64,000 bases of DNA from Sorex araneus (Eukaryota; Chordata; Mammalia; Eulipotyphla; Soricidae), in contig NC_073307.1 of the NCBI RefSeq assembly GCF_027595985.1, positions 121,189,678 to 121,253,677 on the forward strand, given 5' to 3'. Under the pieces are notes generated by a model. The model did not search any database. It was not told the origin of the DNA and saw only the letters and a list, made by a program, of their open reading frames with translations. The position numbers and the translations under genes were made by a program. Position 1 is the stretch's first letter. Every line of letters starts with the position of its first letter. Shown here piece by piece: positions 58,144 to 64,000 of this stretch.

Positions 58144-59119
58144 TGTATATATACATGATGGAATATTATTCAGTCTCAAGCAACAATAAATTTATCCAAT
58201 TTACTCTAAATAGAGTGGAACTAAATGCATTCATGTTTAGACACACAAAAGAATCTCGGAACTGAGCAACTCACTGAGGAATGCCTCTGGACTTTAAGTC
58301 AGTCTGACTTCACTGGGGGCCTCAAGCAGGGGCATGCATTGTCATCCCTCCATCTGTCCCTTAAACAACCCAGGTGGCCACCCACTTCCAGAACCCAATG
58401 AGAAGCCCAGGTACACAGCATTAGTGATGGCAAACTCTAGGCCTCAAGAGATAGGAGATGGGCATTACTTCTTATTTCCCTGTCCCTATGGACCCTGTAA
58501 GTCACGCTTAGAACTGAGTCCAGCTGCTATTTCAGCTCCTTGATGGCCAATATCCAGAGACACACAAAAGAATCTCCAATCAGAGCAGCTTGCTACAGAG
58601 ATTCCTTCAGACACTAATTATCTAAAATTATAGAATTACAGGAGTGCACAGCTGCTGTTGCAGCTACAGAACCTCTTATTCTATTCATAACAAGCATTGT
58701 CGCACTGTTGCACTCCCATCCTGTTGTTCACCGATTTGCTCAAGAGGGCACCAGTAACATCCCCATTGTGAGACTTGTTGTTACTGTTTCTGGCATATCA
58801 AATACAATACGGGCATCTTGCCAGGCTCTGCCATGCGGGGGCTATACTCCTGGTAGCTTACCGGCTCTCCAAGAGGGACAGAGGAATCGAACACAGATCA
58901 GCCGTGTGCAAGGCAAACACACTACCCGCTGTGCTATCGCTCCAGTCCTCACAACAAGCAATAAAAAATGAATTATCTATAATCTGCCCTTTTCAAAGGT
59001 TTGAGTGGTGGCAGGAAAATTAAAAAAATTGTTGGTGGGAAGGGGAAGGTATAATGGTGATGTAATTACAATATTGAATGTAATCCATCATTGTGAACAA
59101 GTTTATGAAAATTTAAAAA
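58144..59119 (+). mobile_element. Composite retroelement with repeated unit, similar to 18805-19551
   Basis: Two units with 'gacacacaaaagaatctc', about 333 bases apart (near 58240 and 58560), each followed by a 'cctctggact'/'ccttcagaca' segment as in 18805-19551. Right of an inserted SINE B the 3' part (58975-59119) has 'atgaattatctataatctgc' and an A-rich end. Boundaries uncertain; no gene. Confidence 0.5.
58695..58952 (-). mobile_element. SINE family B with target duplication
   Basis: Antisense full-length copy; ATAACAAGCA at left and ACAACAAGCA at right. Confidence 0.92.
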
Positions 59120-59454
59120 CAAGAGAAATAAAATAATAATGTTTAGTGAAGTAAGGCAGGAAAACAAGGAAAATATCTGATGTTCCTCAAAGTGGGAGGA
59201 ATCCTGGCTACCAGATTTAGCAGTACACATCTTAAGATGCAGTAAATATTCCTGGGTCAGGTCTTGTGTGATAGGCTGCCAACAACATTTCTTTAATAGG
59301 CACACATGTGTCACCTTCTCACAAGAAGTTTTTTAGGGACCCAGAACTGTGAAATGAAGCAAATCGCTTGAATTTATAAGAGCCTAGTTGGCTTTGGAGG
59401 TAACATCTATGTATTGAAGCAGAGGCTCTGTATCAGAACAGCTGTGTGTATCCC
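59120..59454. other. Unassigned non-coding stretch
   Basis: No repeat or gene recognised; it lies directly left of the old MRGPR remnant and may be its 3' flank. Confidence 0.35.
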
Positions 59455-60385
59455 AACATCTGAAGGTGCTAGAGGAAGGCTGTCTTCACTTTCATTCTGT
59501 CAACTCAGGGAACTCTTGCAAGGCTCTCAGGAGAATCAAAATCGGGGTCTTACTGTGCTGTTGCCACTGTGAGGTCAAACAAAGTAGCTAAACAGAGATG
59601 AGGTATAGCTACATCACACACAAGAAAAACAAAAATGGATAAAGTTAACGGGGCAAACAACATCTTTCAGAATACAAATTGTTTCAGGAACAGTGGATTT
59701 CCCGGGAGTTCACAGAGTGGTTAGACAGCACACTGTGAGCCTGATGGTCAGATAGACTCTGGTCAGTTCTTTGTCCTGAGATCTAGTCATCAATCTGACC
59801 AGCAGGTCCAGAGAAGATCCATCAAGAAGTAAAAACTAAAAATATTGAATATCCAGCAGTGATGGGACCCTTTTAGTCATTGTTTGCAAAATGAAAGTCA
59901 CTGCCCTTCCCTTCTAGGACACTCAGCAGCAGAATCAAGGGTCAGAAGAGGACATGTCTGTCATTCACATGTGTGTCAGATGGTGATAGCAGCACATTGT
60001 GGGGCACATGGCCATGCAGCCCTCAGTGCCGATAGCTTGGGTGTTTAGGCCTGAGACATATGTGAATGTGGACACATGGTAAAAATCTGGGCATGTAAGT
60101 AAAGATGGAATGGAAGGAGTTGATGAGCCTCTCTTGAGGCTTCTGGAAGGAGTAGGAGAGAAGTTCAGAATACACTGGGGTTACAGAGGAAGTATTCCTC
60201 CATCTGTGAAAGTCCAGGAAAGACAAAATAATACTATATATGGATGTTCAACTAGGACAATAGCAATAAACAGCAAGTTCAGTATCAGTATCTGTATGTG
60301 AAAAAGATCACAGATGGTATGGTTCATTCTATGGATCATTGTGAATTCAGAATTCCAGTCTGTGGAGGGTGGATTCCTATGCACA
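59455..60385 (-). pseudogene. Old, highly degraded MRGPR pseudogene
   Basis: On the minus strand, conceptual fragments line up in family order: a hydrophobic TM1-like piece (LILNLLFIAIVLV, about 60240-60290), a TM3 end reading IGTEGCMAMCP (about 60000-60045; compare ISTERCLSVLCP in the family), then GSSLDLLVRLM followed by ELTRVYLTIRLTV (about 59740-59815; compare GSSLVLLTRLL and KLTRLYVTIGLTV), and a C-terminal piece near 59500. Stops and frame changes are frequent. It is far more diverged than pseudogenes 1 and 2, so it represents an older receptor lineage. Its partner copy is 13270-13528. It could derive from another MRGPR subfamily; the residues left do not decide. Confidence 0.75.
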
Positions 60386-60625
60386 AATTCTCAACTTATG
60401 TTCCTGAGTCGAGAAGTATAAGCAAGACCCTCTGCTATCTTATAACTGATACTCATGGTCACCCCAGTTACTAGGCAATTACTATGTTATTTTTCAGAGG
60501 AAAGTAATGGAGACTGAAGATAGCATGCATCTTACTAAAGGTTTAGTTCTGCTTTAACCCACATTCCAATCTAGTTTTTAAACTGTAGTTTTCACTACTG
60601 CTATATGGATCTCTTATTAGAGTAC
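60386..60625. other. Flank of the old MRGPR remnant
   Basis: Possible ancient 5' flank; no recognisable feature. Confidence 0.35.
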
Positions 60626-61605
60626 TGTAGGATAACATGGGGTTTTTCCTTTTAGCCTTGCCGCAGGGAACTTAGTTTACCTTAAAGCAATCTCCTTCCT
60701 GTATGGACACAGGAAGTCAGTTAATGTTATGCTTTGTAACTAGGGAGCCGAATGACTCCAATAATATTTACTCCCGGACATCTGCTTTCTCAACTCAGTT
60801 GCCCTTAGTTCCTAGTACCCCAAAAGCAGGGTCCCAATGAGGGACGAAATGAACCCAGGGCAAGCTGTGAGCTACCCTGGCATTGTAATGGACCAGGCCA
60901 AAGCACCACAATACTCAACTATAAGTTGAGAGCATGGTCATAGACAAATGCTGTCGTGATCCAAAAGTAAGGACGAGACTAGGACTCTGCTGGGGTTAGG
61001 AAGACTAACCTGGCCTGAGGACTGTGGAAGATATAGTGAATTTCCTCAGTAAGAACCAAACTTTAAGTCTGATATATCTCTTACTGTGCTTATACAGAAT
61101 GACATTGCTAGAAATATTAGAGGTAAATTTACTATAACTAATTAAGCGGATTACTAGCTGAGGAAGGAAGAAAGGGACACACCTTGACACACACTTGTTT
61201 GGACCCCACCCCTGAAAGGATCTCCTAGTAATCTCCTTAGATGATGTTTTGATAATCTCCTGAGAAATGGTCTTACCCTGTTAAACCCACCTTTGTGTTA
61301 CCGCCCTATGTATATAGGGCGGCATAAACTATATAAACTAAGACTGAGACTGTGGGGGAAGACGGGGGAGACAGAAGAAGTACGGGGAGACAGAAGAAGA
61401 AGGCAGAGGAAACAAAAGAAGGAGACAGGAGAGACAGAAGAAGAAGACAGAAGAGACAGAGAAGGAGACACATGAGATACCACAGAAGAACAGATAAGAA
61501 ACAGAAGCAGAGACAGAGAGAGGTCAGAAGAGACCAGAGGAGAGAGTACGGAGACAGAGACAGGGAGACAGACAGAAGTGAGCACTTAAGTAAACTAGAA
61601 ATAGA
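60626..61605 (+). mobile_element. Damaged LTR related to 56455-57811
   Basis: Starts TGTAGGATAACATGG and then follows the other LTR in order ('catctgctttctc', 'aaagcagggtcccaatgagg', 'aaatgctgtcgtgatccaaa', 'gctgaggaagga'). The right end is replaced by an expanded purine repeat (61363-61573, AGACAGAAGAAG-type), and no clear CA end or duplication is found. The open frames over the purine repeat are low-complexity artefacts. Confidence 0.65.
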
Positions 61606-62528
61606 TCAAAGTTTTTTTTATTCGAAAGCTAAAGATTCTATGTGAACAATATAGCTCTGAGAACAAAAAGAAAAGAGCAGACATACCATAGTCTTTGACT
61701 TCAGACTACTGTACAAAGGTAGCAATTAAAACATAATGGTACTGGAGCAAAAAAAAAAAACACAGAACAATGGAATAAAATTAAGCCCCAGAAGATATGC
61801 ATTTATGCACTTATGTAGCAACTGATTTTTACTAATAGATTTTTAAAATTAGATATTATGGTACTAGATATACATAGGTATTCTTAGCTGAGTTTTAGGG
61901 ATGCAATGTTTTAACAATTCCACCATCAGGGTTGACTTTCTTCCACCAATGAACCTAGGTGTTCTCCCAACCCCATGTCTGCCTTTTTGATGCGCACATT
62001 TCTAAAGTTGATTGTGGAGTTTCAACTTCATACTTAAAGTATTGTTGGCTCTGTAATATAGACATATACTTATATCCATCCCATCTCTACACTACCATTG
62101 TTCTCAAAGCTCCTGAACCCTGCTCCTATAACTTCCATTCCTTTAGACTTAGCTTTTTAATTTCTTTCTTTTCCTATCCTCATTTCTATATTCAGTGTTT
62201 GGAGTGCTCTGGGTATCCATGCTGAGAGAACAGATATACCTCCTATTTCCTTATATAGACCACAAATAAGTGATTGAATCTTGTATTTGTCCTGCTATCA
62301 CTCACTTCACTTACATGATATTCTCCTGTTCTACCCAAGTTGCAAAAAAGATGAATTTTTTCATCCCTTGCAGCTGCTGTGTATAAGTTGTATGTATAAT
62401 ATATCTTATTTTCATTAAACTTTCTTCTGTTTTTGGACACTTGGGTAATTCCACATTCTAATTATTGTCCTGAGATTGTTATGAATAATGGTGATCATAT
62501 GTCCTCTTGAATGAATGGTTTGTTCTGG

Positions 62529-62529
62529 G

Positions 62530-62587
<58 letters not shown>

Positions 62588-62590
62588 CAG
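62529..62590. repeat. (GATA)n microsatellite
   Basis: About 14 consecutive GATA units, nearly uninterrupted, so probably polymorphic. Confidence 0.95.
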
Positions 62591-62644
62591 ATACCAAAAA
62601 GTGGAATTGTTGGATACTATGACAACTCTCTCTATATATTTATT

Positions 62645-62795
62645 TTAGGCCACACATAGTGGTTTTCAGTGCTTCTTCTTGATCTGTCCTCATGGATCAC
62701 TCCTGCCAGGATTGGGGGAGCATACAGAGTACCAGGGATTGAACCAAAATTGGCTGGCTCTACAGTGGTACTATTGTTTCTATTCCATGCTAACT
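62645..62795 (-). mobile_element. Old degraded SINE
   Basis: Antisense family A-like: 'taggccacacatagtggttt', 'ggatcactcctgccagg', 'taccagggattgaacc'. Strongly mutated. Confidence 0.55.
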
Positions 62796-63269
62796 CTATA
62801 TTTCTCTGAGAAACATCCATATTGTTTTCTCATAGGCTTGCCCTAGTCAAAACCACAGACGAGAGTTCAGTTTTTACAGATACCCACCAAGTGAAACAGA
62901 GTTTCCAGTTTTGTTTCTATTTGGGTTTTGTTACTGATGTGTGCTAGTCACCCGGGTTTCAGATGACATATCATTGCATTTCTCTGACGCATTTGTATTT
63001 CTCTGATATTAAGCGATGATCAACAGTTTTTTCTTGTCTACTGGTCATCATTCTGTTTCCTTCAAAAAAGTGCCTGATCGAAAACCTTTCTATCTCTATT
63101 TTTGGATAGAGCTTTTGAATTGTCTTCTGTTGTCAATCTTTGTGCTCTATCTCAGATAGGAATTATTTATCTGATGTGTTGAGTGCAAATATTTTCCCCT
63201 GTTCTGTTGATATCTAGTTGTTTTAGCCCATTTTTCCTTAGATGTACAGAAGTGTTTGAGTATGATGAA

Positions 63270-63300
63270 GTCCCAGTTAGGCATTAAATCTCTCCTTGTT
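63270..63300. other. Second gene-deletion scar: 3' flank joined directly to upstream module
   Basis: Up to about 63282 the sequence follows the receptor 3' flank (compare 5330-5360, 20080-20110 and 46550-46575). Immediately after, it follows the start of the upstream module (compare 23355-23420 and 51660-51720). The receptor gene and the whole U block between them are missing, with no inserted DNA seen at the joint. Confidence 0.65.
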
Positions 63301-64000
63301 CTTGAGGCCTTGGTGGTCTGGTGAGAAGAGGAAAAGTACAAACATATTTAAATGTATCAGGTGATGTCCTGTCCATTTATGTCACTGAAAATTAATGTCA
63401 GATAGACAATTGGCAAATAAACCACCTCTGCTTCACTGATGACATAGTTCTAATAACACCAAACATTAGCCAAGTGGCATGAATGCCAACCAACTTTGAC
63501 CTTGAGTTGTGTGTGGAAAGGTCGGGCTGCAGCTGAATCTCACGAAGACATTGTTCATAAAAATGCACAAGTTACTGATTTTCCATTTGCCCTCAATGGA
63601 ATGAACATTTCTAAATGCAGCAGTTATGTGTACCTAGGTTAAGAACTCGACATGACCTGAACTTCGCAAGAGGAAGAGAGCAGCATAGAACGCCTTCAAG
63701 AGTGTCAAAGAAATAGTTAAGAGGATGAATAACCTTCCACTCCAGGCACATCTTTTCAACTCCACCATTCTTACTGCACTAACATATGCCTCAGAGACCT
63801 GGGCCTTACAAAAGCAGATGAGAACACTATTCGGATATCCTAAAGAGGACTCAAAAGAGCTATACTGGAGTATCATGCTTGGCTCAAGTGAGAGAAAGAA
63901 TCTGGAGTACTGACCTCCTCTGACTATTGAGTATCAGGGATGCTGTATCATTTGCCAAGGAGTAGAAAATCAGATGGGCAGGACACATAATGCAATCTGA
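63283..64000. repeat. Upstream module, copy 8, interrupted by an RTE at the window edge
   Basis: Module start at 63283-63400 (matches 23355-23475 and 51660-51790), then an RTE runs to the end of the window. Confidence 0.65.
63405..64000 (+). mobile_element. RTE-clade LINE fragment (R5), cut by the window end
   Basis: Begins at nearly the same internal point as R1 and includes the catalytic box, here HLCFTDDI (FADD changed to FTDD, about 63430), then SSYVYLG-like codons, RKRAA, LTYASETWAL and SRKRIWSTDLL-type continuation. Several stops and frameshifts. Confidence 0.87.

Larger units (their letters stand above)
61606..63282. repeat. Receptor 3'-flank block (D), copy 8
   Basis: Follows 4010-4270, 44240-45160 and 5160-5350. 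Contains a GATA microsatellite (62529-62590) and an old antisense SINE (about 62645-62795). Ends at the deletion joint near 63282. Confidence 0.65.

Noticed and set aside
61298..61645. Overlapping 95- and 97-codon frames with serine- or arginine-rich products
   Set aside because: Both come from the purine-rich repeat in the damaged LTR; low complexity only.

Overview
The window is nuclear DNA of a mammal, most likely a shrew (Sorex, probably S. araneus). I infer this from the dominant SINE, whose tRNA-like head, central block and A-rich tail I recall as the Sorex 'SOR' type, and from several truncated RTE-clade LINEs with a nematode-like C-terminal region; from memory, a published report describes such an RTE in the common shrew. 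The only intact gene is a single-exon-coding Mas-related GPCR (MRGPRX type) at 32672-33661 on the minus strand. No bacterial, phage, CRISPR or operon-like content is present.

Layout. The window is a tandemly duplicated MRGPRX cluster. Each unit, read left to right on the plus strand, is a 3'-flank block (D), a minus-strand receptor gene, a 5'-flank block (U), then an upstream module (M) of about 2-3 kb. I see eight M copies: 1-2935, 9030-11671, 14566-16400, 23390-31403 (interrupted), 35370-37800, 40845-43921, 51660-55839 (interrupted) and 63283-64000. Receptor remains are: pseudogene 1 (5830-6900), pseudogene 2 (20836-22369), the intact gene (32672-33661), two much older remnants (13270-13528 and 59455-60385), and at least two junctions (about 46715-46797 and about 63282) where the flanks survive but the gene is gone. 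The cluster therefore shows repeated gain and loss, with one survivor.

Mobile DNA fills most of the rest. (a) SINE family A: tRNA-derived head with A-rich tail, often with clear target-site duplications (TSDs). (b) SINE family B: the same tRNA-like head joined through a different body to a tail of about 65 bp that matches the 3' end of the local RTE LINE. (c) Element C: a longer non-tRNA 5' part with the same RTE-type tail. (d) Five RTE fragments, one inserted in MRGPR pseudogene 2 and one carrying a nested family A SINE. (e) L1 3' ends, two with internal inversion (twin priming), and composite elements with an L1-like tail and about 300-bp internal repeats. (f) A solo LTR with TG...CA ends, a related damaged LTR, and a 45-bp TG...CA relic. 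Shared and unshared insertions between paralogous blocks give a relative order of events.

The gene part of the window would encode one itch/pain or mast-cell type receptor of the MRGPR family. The most unusual signals are the two SINE lineages sharing one head but using different LINE tails, the inverted 84-bp copy of 3'-flank DNA inside pseudogene 1, and the gene-deletion scars. All boundaries and homologies were judged by eye, without alignment or database search.
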